A DNA stretch of 30,537 bases from DATGEO01 sp035310015 (lineage in GTDB: Bacteria > Chloroflexota > Dormibacteria > Dormibacterales > Dormibacteraceae): the NCBI GenBank assembly GCA_035310015.1, contig DATGEO010000129.1, positions 1 through 30,537 of the forward strand. Reading direction: 5' to 3'. A model generated the notes under the pieces. The model was not told the origin of the DNA and did not search any database. It saw only the letters and a program-made list of their open reading frames with translations. Shown here one piece after another: positions 23,958 to 30,472 of the stretch. Every line of letters begins with the position of its first letter. The first letter of the stretch is position 1. The position numbers and the translations under genes were made by a program.

Positions 23958-23973
23958 GGCCGGTATTCCGGCC
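23958..23973. other. hairpin in the helicase 5' region
   Basis: GGCCGG and CCGGCC flank TATT, a six-base perfect stem with a four-base loop, in the 155-base divergent gap between the NAD(P)-binding protein and helicase genes. If transcribed with the helicase it would be a leader structure about 90 bases before the start. Helicase autoregulation through such a structure is speculation. Confidence 0.3.
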
Positions 23974-24064
23974 CGCTCGCTCGGGTCCTCTCTCGCCGTC
24001 AAAGTAACGGTGTCCTGATCGTCGCGCCAAATATTCGAGATTGGAGAGGCATCAGGAGCATCAC

Positions 24065-25312
24065 GTGTCATCTTTCGCTGACGCGGGCGTAGGCCCGCAC
24101 TCTTTGGCGGCGCTTGCCGCCCTCGGAATCACCGAGCCCGTCGCCGTTCAGGCCGAGGCCATCCCCGCCCTCATCGCTGGGCGCGACGTGGTCATCGAGG
24201 CCCCGACCGGCTCGGGCAAGACGCTCGCCTTCGTGCTGCCGCTCGTCGAGCGGATCCGGCCCAACGGCCCTGGTCCGCGAGCGCTCGTCGTCACTCCGAC
24301 GCGCGAGCTGGCGGTGCAGGTGGAGAAGGTGCTGGTCTCGCTGCGCACCGGCCTGCGCTCGACCGTCCTCTACGGCGGCGTGGGTTATGCGACGCAGCGG
24401 CTCGCGCTGCGCGCGGGAGTCGACGTCGTGGTCGGCACACCCGGCCGCATCCTCGACCTGGTGGGCCAGGGCAAGCTCTCGCTGTCGCGCGTCGAGTACC
24501 TCGTGCTCGACGAGGCCGACGAGATGCTGGACGCCGGCTTTGCGCCTTCCGTCGAGCGGTTGCTCGGCCTGACCTACGAGCCACAGACGGTTCTTGCCTC
24601 GGCGACGATGCCGAGCTGGGTCTCGCGGCTCATGGCCAAGCACACCAAGGACCCGGTGCAGGTGCGAGTGGTGAGCGACCACGCGGACCTGCTCGAGCAC
24701 GGGCTGCTGCGCACTGGTGGCGCCAACAAGGTGCAGGTGCTGAGCCGTCTGCTGCACGGCCATCACGGGTCGGCGATCGTGTTCGGCCGTACCCGGTACG
24801 GCGTCAAGAAGCTCAATCGCAACCTGCGCCAGATGGGCCATGACTCGGTCGAGCTCCAGGGCGACCTGTCCCAGGCGGTCCGCGACCGGACGATGGCGGC
24901 GTTCCGCGATGGGCGCACTCGCATCCTCGTGGCCACCAACGTCGCGGCGCGTGGCATCGACGTCGACCATGTCGGTCTCGTCGTCAACTACGAGCTGCCG
25001 GACTCGCCGCAGTGGTTGACCCACCGCGTCGGCCGCACCGCGCGAATGGGCGAGGCCGGGCGCGCGCTGACGATCGTCGCGCCCGAAGACGAGCTCGCGT
25101 GGACCAGGCTGAGCCGCGACGGCGCTCCCGACATCCGCGAGGTCGACATGAAGGTCCTTCTCGACGAAGGCGGCTGGCTCTACGTGGAGAGCAAGCCTTT
25201 GCACGCAGGGCATTCGACGCATGCCGCGCATGGTGCGCGGCCGGCGTCTACCTCCTCGGCAGGACGCTCGGGCGGGCGGCGGCGCCGAGGTGGGTGGCGA
25301 AGAACTTCATAA
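24065..25312 (+). CDS. DEAD-box RNA helicase
   Basis: This 415-residue ATP-dependent RNA helicase probably acts in ribosome assembly, RNA decay or cold adaptation. The motifs appear in order: Q motif GITEPVAVQAEAIP, motif I APTGSGKT, Ia PTRELAVQ, GG, Ib TPGR, II DEAD, III SAT, IV AIVFGRT, V RGID and VI HRVGRTAR. The C-terminus has a short basic glycine/arginine tail (GRSGGRRRRGG), typical of RNA-binding extensions. GTG 24065 is preferred because AGGAG lies six bases upstream; TTG 24041 is in frame but less well placed. The last 65 bases overlap the 3' end of the convergent hydrolase gene. Confidence 0.93.
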   Translation: MSSFADAGVGPHSLAALAALGITEPVAVQAEAIPALIAGRDVVIEAPTGSGKTLAFVLPLVERIRPNGPGPRALVVTPTRELAVQVEKVLVSLRTGLRSTVLYGGVGYATQRLALRAGVDVVVGTPGRILDLVGQGKLSLSRVEYLVLDEADEMLDAGFAPSVERLLGLTYEPQTVLASATMPSWVSRLMAKHTKDPVQVRVVSDHADLLEHGLLRTGGANKVQVLSRLLHGHHGSAIVFGRTRYGVKKLNRNLRQMGHDSVELQGDLSQAVRDRTMAAFRDGRTRILVATNVAARGIDVDHVGLVVNYELPDSPQWLTHRVGRTARMGEAGRALTIVAPEDELAWTRLSRDGAPDIREVDMKVLLDEGGWLYVESKPLHAGHSTHAAHGARPASTSSAGRSGGRRRRGGWRRTS

Positions 25313-25952
25313 CGCGCGCCCACGAGTCGTCAGCCGCTTCCTTGTCGTAGTGGCCGCGGGTGTCGTTGAAGAAGGAATGCCGCGCGCCCGGGTAGATCTT
25401 GATGTCGTGCGGGATGTTTCGCTTTGACAGTTCGACGTCGAGCTTGCGGCCCGCGCTGGCGGTGAAGTCCTTCTCCGGGTATGAGCCGATGACCGGGCAG
25501 ATGCGCGCCACCGCCTCGATCGGCCTCGGATTGGCCGCGTAATAAGGCGCGATCGCTTTGAGCCGGTCGTCGGTGCATGCCCAGGCCACCGCGAAGCTGC
25601 CGCCCATGCAGTAGCCGACGGCGCCGACCCGGTCGGGGTCGACCTCCGGCAGCGCTCTCAAGTACGACAGCGCCTCTTTCAGGTCGGCGACCCCGAAACG
25701 TTGGACTGAACCTCGCAGCATGCCGGCCATGAACCGGGCCATGCAGACCGCACGGTTGCGGCCGCCGAACAGGTCGACGGCCAGCGCCGCGTAGCCCTCG
25801 CCGGCGAACCGGCGAGCGACCTCTTTGATGTGTTCGTTCAGCCCGTAGGCCTCGTGGATGACGACCACGCCGGGATGTCTGTTGGAGCCGTCGGGCAGGG
25901 CGAGGTAGCCGCCGGTATGGAGGTCTGCACGGTCGATGTAACGGGTCTGCAT
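25248..25952 (-). CDS. dienelactone hydrolase-family alpha/beta hydrolase
   Basis: This 234-residue cytoplasmic hydrolase has a visible triad: Cys in GYCMGGSFA, Asp in YPEKDFTAS and His in GARHSFFND. It also has VVVIHEAYGLNEHIKEVARRFA near the N-terminus, the oxyanion-side Glu region of DLH proteins, and HYDKEAADDSWARVMKFFATHL at the end. The classic reaction is dienelactone to maleylacetate, but most soil homologues have unknown substrates. ATG 25950-25952 is used. Its last 65 bases are read antisense by the helicase gene. No aromatic-degradation genes are near. Confidence 0.9.
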   Translation of the reverse strand: MQTRYIDRADLHTGGYLALPDGSNRHPGVVVIHEAYGLNEHIKEVARRFAGEGYAALAVDLFGGRNRAVCMARFMAGMLRGSVQRFGVADLKEALSYLRALPEVDPDRVGAVGYCMGGSFAVAWACTDDRLKAIAPYYAANPRPIEAVARICPVIGSYPEKDFTASAGRKLDVELSKRNIPHDIKIYPGARHSFFNDTRGHYDKEAADDSWARVMKFFATHLGAAARPSVLPRR

Positions 25953-26027
25953 CGACGAAGAATGCTAGCGGCGGGTGGCGGCAGGACAGCAACAGGCGGG
26001 CGGTATCCTTATCCTCTCTCGACGCGT

Positions 26028-26103
<76 letters not shown>

Positions 26104-26174
26104 AATTTCTGAGTTCAAAATGGACCTGGACCTCGGCCTAACCGGCACTGTTCGTTCCGACAGCTCGACGTTTT

Positions 26175-26218
26175 GCTGCCTATCTGCTGCCTATCTGCTG
26201 CCTATCTGCTGCCTATCC
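26175..26218. repeat. four 11-bp tandem repeats downstream of tRNA-Ala
   Basis: GCTGCCTATCT is repeated four times without gaps; the last copy ends in C instead of T. The repeats lie in a stretch of about 330 bases without a gene (26104-26434). Short tandem direct repeats beside an attachment site are typical of arm-type integrase or excisionase sites. An 11-bp period also sets the sites close to one helical turn apart. No reading frame through them looks like protein. Confidence 0.85.
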
Positions 26219-26316
26219 GGTCGCTGTGGTACCGATAAGCGGACCGCCCGGGTCACAGATCCAGTTCACATCCAGGAGCCCAAGCGCGGCTTTGTAGTGG
26301 ATCACGACTCCTCTCC

Positions 26317-26348
26317 GGACGCGGGTTCAACTCCCGCCGCCTCCACCA
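26317..26348 (+). other. tmRNA (ssrA) 3' end fragment, probable attachment-site remnant
   Basis: The stretch starts GGAC and holds the T arm GCGGG-TTCAACT-CCCGC (26321-26337), the acceptor strand CGCCTCC, A and an encoded CCA. It closely matches the 3' end of bacterial tmRNA. The preceding 350 bases hold no tmRNA 5' end, tag frame or pseudoknots, and no matching tRNA can be folded from the 74 bases before it: the acceptor pairs at only five of seven positions and no D arm forms. The simplest reading is an att remnant left by an element that targets ssrA. Confidence 0.7.
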
Positions 26349-26395
26349 AGCCGAACCCGATTTCGAATACGAATCAGCCGCACCAAAGCGCCGTC

Positions 26396-26436
26396 GACCC
26401 ACAAACCGCACCAGTTTGTGGGTCAGTTTGTGGGTC
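26396..26436. repeat. 12-bp tandem repeat with an inverted copy downstream of the tmRNA fragment
   Basis: GACCCACAAAC (26396-26406) is the exact inverse of GTTTGTGGGTC at 26414-26424, seven bases away. The latter recurs at 26426-26436 as part of two exact CAGTTTGTGGGT units. There is no T-tract after it, so a recombinase-binding or regulator-binding array is more likely than a terminator. The stop codon of the neighbouring minus-strand gene lies in the last repeat. Confidence 0.8.
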
Positions 26437-27325
26437 AGATTCGGGGGCCAGTTCGCGGCTGACGTAGCAAGCTCGCCGGCTGCGGCGCCGCCGGGAGAGA
26501 TCGCAGGACCGTACGCCATCGCTCGGCGCCCTCGCCGACCTGGCTGGCCAGGCGCTCGAGGGCAATGTCATGCAGCATCAGCACTTCGTTTAGCAGCGCG
26601 ATCAGCCAGGCGGGGTTCAGCTCCACGCGCGCCCACTTGCGCCCCGGTCGCTCACCCTGGAAGTACTCGGACTGAGCGAGGAGCGCCCACGGAACTGAGT
26701 GTGTGAAGCCGGACAGAATCCGATACAGGTTGGCCCCAATGGGGTCGGCGCCGGCGGCAGCTATATCGGGCAACAGACGCGCGAACAGCGTTGTGGCGGC
26801 AGGTCGCGCTTCCCCGAAATGCTCGGGCTTCCTCTGCTTCCCGTCGACCGCCCGATGACCTAGTGCGGTTGCATCGGCGACCAACGTCTTGATCCGGTCG
26901 TCGGCCGGCTTGCGCTGACCCGCGAACTTGCGGCGTTCCTGCAGCGCGTTGAGGCGCTCAACTAGGACGCGGGCGCGCCGAGCCTTCGGTGTTATTGCTG
27001 GATCCATGAGCCAGGCGGCGCGTGCCGCCGGTTCAGCAGCGCCTCGAAGCAATGTGTGGCCGCCCAGCGGGTAGAGCTCCTTGGTTGACAGCGCCGCCCT
27101 GAAAGTGAGTAGGTGGTAGTCGGCACTGAGCAGGAGCAATTCGGCAAGGGGGCCGGGATCGTTGCCTCGCCAACCTTCGACCGCATTCGCATGATCTGAC
27201 CCAGGCGCGGGCCGGACTCCAGCGTGGTAGTCGCTCGCCGCCGCAACACGGGCGCGCAGATGTGTGATCGCGGCGTCGATCAACTGCTGCTCGGCTGGGG
27301 TCGCTGGGGAAGGGGCCTCGTCCAT
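26435..27325 (-). CDS. unrecognised protein, 296 residues
   Basis: This soluble, mainly helical protein was not recognised. It has EQQLIDAAITHLRARV at the N-terminus, a middle LLRGAAEPAARAAWLMDP followed by ARRARVLVERLNALQERRKF, and a C-terminal YRILSGFTHSVPWALL and LNEVLMLHDIALERLA. The AARAAWLMDP and SGFTHS phrases recall hypothetical proteins common in actinobacterial accessory regions. ATG 27323-27325 has no good ribosome binding site. Its stop lies inside the 12-bp repeat array, so its 3' end may have been set by an insertion or recombination event. It is divergent from the interrupted membrane protein gene. No function is proposed. Confidence 0.7.
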   Translation of the reverse strand: MDEAPSPATPAEQQLIDAAITHLRARVAAASDYHAGVRPAPGSDHANAVEGWRGNDPGPLAELLLLSADYHLLTFRAALSTKELYPLGGHTLLRGAAEPAARAAWLMDPAITPKARRARVLVERLNALQERRKFAGQRKPADDRIKTLVADATALGHRAVDGKQRKPEHFGEARPAATTLFARLLPDIAAAGADPIGANLYRILSGFTHSVPWALLAQSEYFQGERPGRKWARVELNPAWLIALLNEVLMLHDIALERLASQVGEGAERWRTVLRSLPAAPQPASLLRQPRTGPRI

Positions 27326-27349
27326 TTGGGAGAGAGGCTAAGTATTCGC

Positions 27350-27379
27350 CTGGCCGCCGATACGGACCGAGGCGGCCAG
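27350..27379. promoter_or_regulatory. 9-bp inverted repeat between divergent genes
   Basis: CTGGCCGCC (27350-27358) is the exact inverse of GGCGGCCAG (27371-27379) with a 12-base spacer, centred in the 103-base gap between two divergent starts. It could be an operator acting on both genes, or simply an RNA hairpin. No clear -35/-10 pair accompanies it. Confidence 0.4.
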
Positions 27380-27428
27380 CGGGACTCCGGCCCGCCTTTC
27401 CTGGACACAGACCGAGCATGCTGAGCCT

Positions 27429-27866
27429 ATGTCCGACCCTCTCGTAACCGGACTCATCGCCCTCGCCGGCGTTGCACTCGGTCTAATCGGAACCGTGGTG
27501 CTCGAGCGAGTCAGGCGGACCGCCAGCCGCCGAGACGCAGCTGAGGAGCGCCAGGCGGCTGTTCTTCGAGAGCTCTAGGACGTCCTCGAGGAGTTCAACC
27601 GCGAATGGTCGGGGCTGATCTCGGAGATCGCGCAAGGCAAGGCCCATCTCGGCACGCAGGAATTCGACTCGAAGCCCTCGCTGGTACTGAGCCGCTATCG
27701 CGTATTGACCCGCAGGGTCACGGATGATGGCCTCCGAGGCGACCTGGAAGTCGTCAGCTCGTTGGCGTTTCAATTCGCCGCCGCAGGGCAGATGGGCGAC
27801 ATCTCGGCCAAGGTCTCTCTCGTCCAGGACCGAATCGGCGAGGCACTGCGGCGTCTTACGGGCTGA
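27429..27866 (+). pseudogene. small single-pass membrane protein gene interrupted by one in-frame TAG
   Basis: From ATG 27429 one frame reads 145 residues to TGA 27864-27866, broken only by TAG at 27576-27578 (codon 50). Before it lie a membrane helix (LVTGLIALAGVALGLIGTVV) and a charged coiled-coil stretch (ERVRRTASRRDAAEERQAAVLREL). After it the helical pattern continues without a shift (DVLEEFNREWSGLISEIAQG) and ends in RIGEALRRLTG. A CAG-to-TAG change would explain it. Alternatives are amber suppression, a sequencing error, or a genuine 49-residue membrane peptide. The protein was not recognised; its layout resembles small membrane proteins of actinobacterial prophages and islands. Confidence 0.7.
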
Positions 27867-28006
27867 TGCGCCTGGCCGAGTCTTGAGCCACCGCCGCATC
27901 GACCCGAGCACGCCAGCGCCGAGATCCAGTTCGGTTCGCTGGCGGCGACTGGAGCCCTCGAACCCTAGGTGCGCGGGCCTAAGACGAAAGAGAATTGATA
28001 AGTGGA

Positions 28007-28036
28007 TTGTTAAGTCCCGCGTTCGGCGCCTAGACT
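28007..28036 (+). promoter_or_regulatory. possible promoter of the ParB-like/methyltransferase pair
   Basis: TTGTTA (28007-28012), an 18-base spacer and TAGACT (28031-28036) lie in the 278-base gap before the ParB-like gene, within a short AT-rich patch (27993-28014). This would give a leader of about 100 bases. A ribosome binding site GGAGGA (28131-28136) lies eight bases before ATG 28145. The first half of the gap shows nothing else. Confidence 0.4.
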
Positions 28037-28144
28037 TGCGTCGGTCGACGCGGATCGACACCTTCCTCGCAGCCGGCCGGGAAGCACACCCGGCACGAGT
28101 CGCCGGCCGGAGGGTTCCCGAGAGCGCACCGGAGGACTCAACCA

Positions 28145-29458
28145 ATGGCGGACAACCAGACCATCAGTCCCGCCGACCTGCGGATCGATGAGCAGAACCC
28201 CCGCCTCGGCGAACCGAATGTGGGCCAGCACAAAGCACTTCAGGAGCTCGCGCAGCTTCTCGGGCGGCAACTGATGGTACTGGCGGCCGACATCGTCCAG
28301 CACCATACCGATCCGTCCAGCCTCCCGATCGTGATGGAGACGGGAGAACCTGGCCGCTACGTCGTGCTCGAGGGGAACCGCCGACTCGCCGCGCTGCGAG
28401 CTCTCGAAAACCCGGAGGTCGTCGCCGATTCCGTGAAGCCGGCGATCCTGAAGCGCTTGCGCTCGCTGAGCAAGCAGTACCAACAGAACCCGATCGAGGA
28501 GCTGCTGTGCGTCGTCGTCAAGAGCCGCGAAGACGCCCACCATTGGATCGAACTGCGACACACCGGCGGTAACGAAGGTGCTGGCGTACTGCGATGGGGC
28601 GCCGACGAGGTAGGGCGGTTCCGGGCTCGAGGCGGAACGTCGACGCTGGTCAACCAGGCGCTCGACTTCCTTGTACGACGCGGCGAGCTGACGATGGAAC
28701 AGCGCCGTGGACGGTGGGGATCCACCACCTTGGATCGCATGCTTCGAAACCCGGTCTTTCGCGATCAGATGGGCCTCGAGATGGAGGGCGGCACACTCTA
28801 TGTGCTCGGAGACGAGGCCGCGTCGGCAAAGGCGCTGAAACGAGTCGTCAACGAGTTAATCTCGAAGAAGCTCAAGGTTCGCGACGTCTACCTCCAGCAC
28901 CAGATCGAGGCCTACGCGAAGAAACATCCGAAGGTCGCCGCGAAGCACAGCGCGGGTGAAGGCGTCCCAGCAGCCGCCGGCGGGCCGGCCGTCAAGCCGC
29001 CAACCAGACGCCGAGCCCGTACGCCGAAAGAGCGAGATAGGCTCCTCCCGAGCGACTGCTCTCTGAACATCCCCGAGGGCCGAATGCGAAACATCGAGCG
29101 AGAGTTTCGGAGGCTTAGCCTCGAGTCCCACACGAACGCGATCAGCGTGCTCTTCCGCGTATTCCTCGAGCTGAGTCTCGACACATATGACGAGGGGCAT
29201 GGCCTCGGTTTCAAGGAAAGGACCCCTCTCGACGCCAAGCTCCGCCAGGCGCTTGATGATCTCCTCCAACAGAAAAAGCTCACAGATGCGCAGGCAAGAG
29301 CTGCCCGTATGGCGACTCAGATGAACTCGTTCCTGGCACCGTCGGTGACCGCGATGCACAACTACGTCCACAACCCCCACGCATCTCCCAGCCCCACGGA
29401 TCTCCGTGCTACCTGGGACAAACTCCAGCCTTTCATGATCGCGCTGTGGTCGAGCTGA
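28145..29458 (+). CDS. ParB/sulfiredoxin-like domain protein with helical C-terminal domain
   Basis: This 437-residue protein has an N-terminal ParB-like domain. SPADLRIDEQNPRLGE (8-23) is the usual first strand, and VLEGNRRLAALRAL (74-87) corresponds to the GERRxxA box that binds nucleotide in ParB/Srx folds. Chromosome-partition hallmarks such as the ParB central helix-turn-helix and a nearby parA are absent, so it is not taken as a segregation protein. A basic hinge (PPTRRRARTPKERDR, about 285-299) leads to a helical domain of about 130 residues with RVFLELSLDTY and a terminal HNYVHNPHASPSPTDLRATWDKLQPF; H405, N406, Y407, H409 and N410 may be functional. It is 45 bases before the adenine methyltransferase gene. 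A role in DNA modification or defence is inference. Confidence 0.77.
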   Translation: MADNQTISPADLRIDEQNPRLGEPNVGQHKALQELAQLLGRQLMVLAADIVQHHTDPSSLPIVMETGEPGRYVVLEGNRRLAALRALENPEVVADSVKPAILKRLRSLSKQYQQNPIEELLCVVVKSREDAHHWIELRHTGGNEGAGVLRWGADEVGRFRARGGTSTLVNQALDFLVRRGELTMEQRRGRWGSTTLDRMLRNPVFRDQMGLEMEGGTLYVLGDEAASAKALKRVVNELISKKLKVRDVYLQHQIEAYAKKHPKVAAKHSAGEGVPAAAGGPAVKPPTRRRARTPKERDRLLPSDCSLNIPEGRMRNIEREFRRLSLESHTNAISVLFRVFLELSLDTYDEGHGLGFKERTPLDAKLRQALDDLLQQKKLTDAQARAARMATQMNSFLAPSVTAMHNYVHNPHASPSPTDLRATWDKLQPFMIALWSS

Positions 29459-29503
29459 GGTTAACGTTGGCAGTGAGGACGCCGAGCCGCTAGGCTCGCC
29501 GCG

Positions 29504-30472
29504 GTGCCCTTCTACTCCCCGCTTCGCTACCCCGGCGGCAAGCGCCGCCTGACGTCGGCCGTCACGCAGTTGCTCGAGGCGAACGACCTCAAGAACGTCA
29601 CCTACGTCGAACCCTTCGCCGGCGGGGCTGCGATCGGGTTGGCACTGCTCCTCGAGGAGTACGCGTCGACCATCCACATCAACGACCTGAGTCGACCCGT
29701 CTACGCCTTCTGGCACACCGTGCTCCACGACTCGAAGGAACTCTGCCGGCGGATCGAGAAAGCTAAGCTCACGGTCACCGAGTGGAAGCGCCAACGCAAG
29801 GTCTATGAGGATCGAGAGTCAGCCCAGCTCGATGAACTCGGGTTCGCCGCGCTCTACCTGAACCGGACGAACCGGTCGGGAATCATCGATGGCGGGGTTA
29901 TCGGAGGCCTCGAGCAGACGGCCAAGTGGGGCATCGATGCCAGGTTCAACCCAGATGACCTCGTGGTCCGGATTCGCCGCATCGCGCGGTACGCGAGCCG
30001 GATCCACCTGTACCAGTCAGAGGCGCTTCACTTCATCACAACGACCGTCCCCGAGCTGGGCAGGAACGTATTCGCGTTCTGCGACCCGCCGTACATCGAG
30101 AACGGCGACGGTCTCTACCTCAACGAATACACCCTCGCCGACCACCGCGCGCTGGCGACCAACGTCGAGCGCCTGAAGGCGCCCTGGCTGGTGACGTACG
30201 ACGCGGCCGCGGTCGAGGCCGACCTCTACGCCGACCACCGGCGAATCATTTACGACCTCGGCTACAGCGCCCACACGCGCTACGAGGGCCGCGAGGTGAT
30301 GTTCGTCTCAGACAGCCTCGGGCTCCCGCCCGCGTGGGTGCACTCGGCCCGTGTACCGCTCTCGCATCAGAAGAGCCGGGACCCGCTCTTCGGCAAGCTC
30401 GTGCAACCCTTGTCGACGCCGGACGCGTCAAGCCGCCGTCGCGAAACCGCAGGCCGTCAAGCCGGCGCCTAG
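29504..30472 (+). CDS. D12-class N6-adenine DNA methyltransferase (Dam/DpnM-like)
   Basis: This 322-residue enzyme is predicted to transfer methyl groups from S-adenosylmethionine to adenine N6 in DNA. Motif X LRYPGGKRRL (7-16) and motif I VEPFAGGAAIGL (35-46) bind the cofactor, NDLSRPVYAFW follows, and the catalytic motif IV is DPPY (194-197). LYLNRTNRSGIIDGG matches the target-recognition region of the family. The start GTG 29504-29506 has no strong ribosome binding site, so translation may depend on the upstream gene. The last 30 residues are a polar tail. No restriction endonuclease lies before it, so it is either a solitary methyltransferase or the partner of the ParB-like protein. The target sequence cannot be read from the protein. 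Confidence 0.92.
   Translation: MPFYSPLRYPGGKRRLTSAVTQLLEANDLKNVTYVEPFAGGAAIGLALLLEEYASTIHINDLSRPVYAFWHTVLHDSKELCRRIEKAKLTVTEWKRQRKVYEDRESAQLDELGFAALYLNRTNRSGIIDGGVIGGLEQTAKWGIDARFNPDDLVVRIRRIARYASRIHLYQSEALHFITTTVPELGRNVFAFCDPPYIENGDGLYLNEYTLADHRALATNVERLKAPWLVTYDAAAVEADLYADHRRIIYDLGYSAHTRYEGREVMFVSDSLGLPPAWVHSARVPLSHQKSRDPLFGKLVQPLSTPDASSRRRETAGRQAGA

Noticed and set aside
26273..26348. A second complete tRNA ending at 26348
   Set aside because: Only the T arm and the 3' acceptor strand fit. The 5' side pairs at five of seven acceptor positions and no D or anticodon arm forms.
26120..26467. A 115-codon plus-strand protein across the repeats and the tmRNA fragment
   Set aside because: The frame simply translates the 11-bp repeats and the RNA fragment. 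It has no ribosome binding site and no protein-like pattern.
28145..29458. Chromosome or plasmid partition ParB
   Set aside because: There is no parA, no visible central helix-turn-helix and no parS-like repeats, and the C-terminal domain is of a different kind.
28856..29794. A 312-codon minus-strand frame across the ParB-like and methyltransferase genes
   Set aside because: It spans two well-supported plus-strand genes and their gap, and has no recognisable domain.
29504..30472. Type II restriction-modification system
   Set aside because: The methyltransferase is clear, but no endonuclease is encoded before it and the sequence after it is outside the window.
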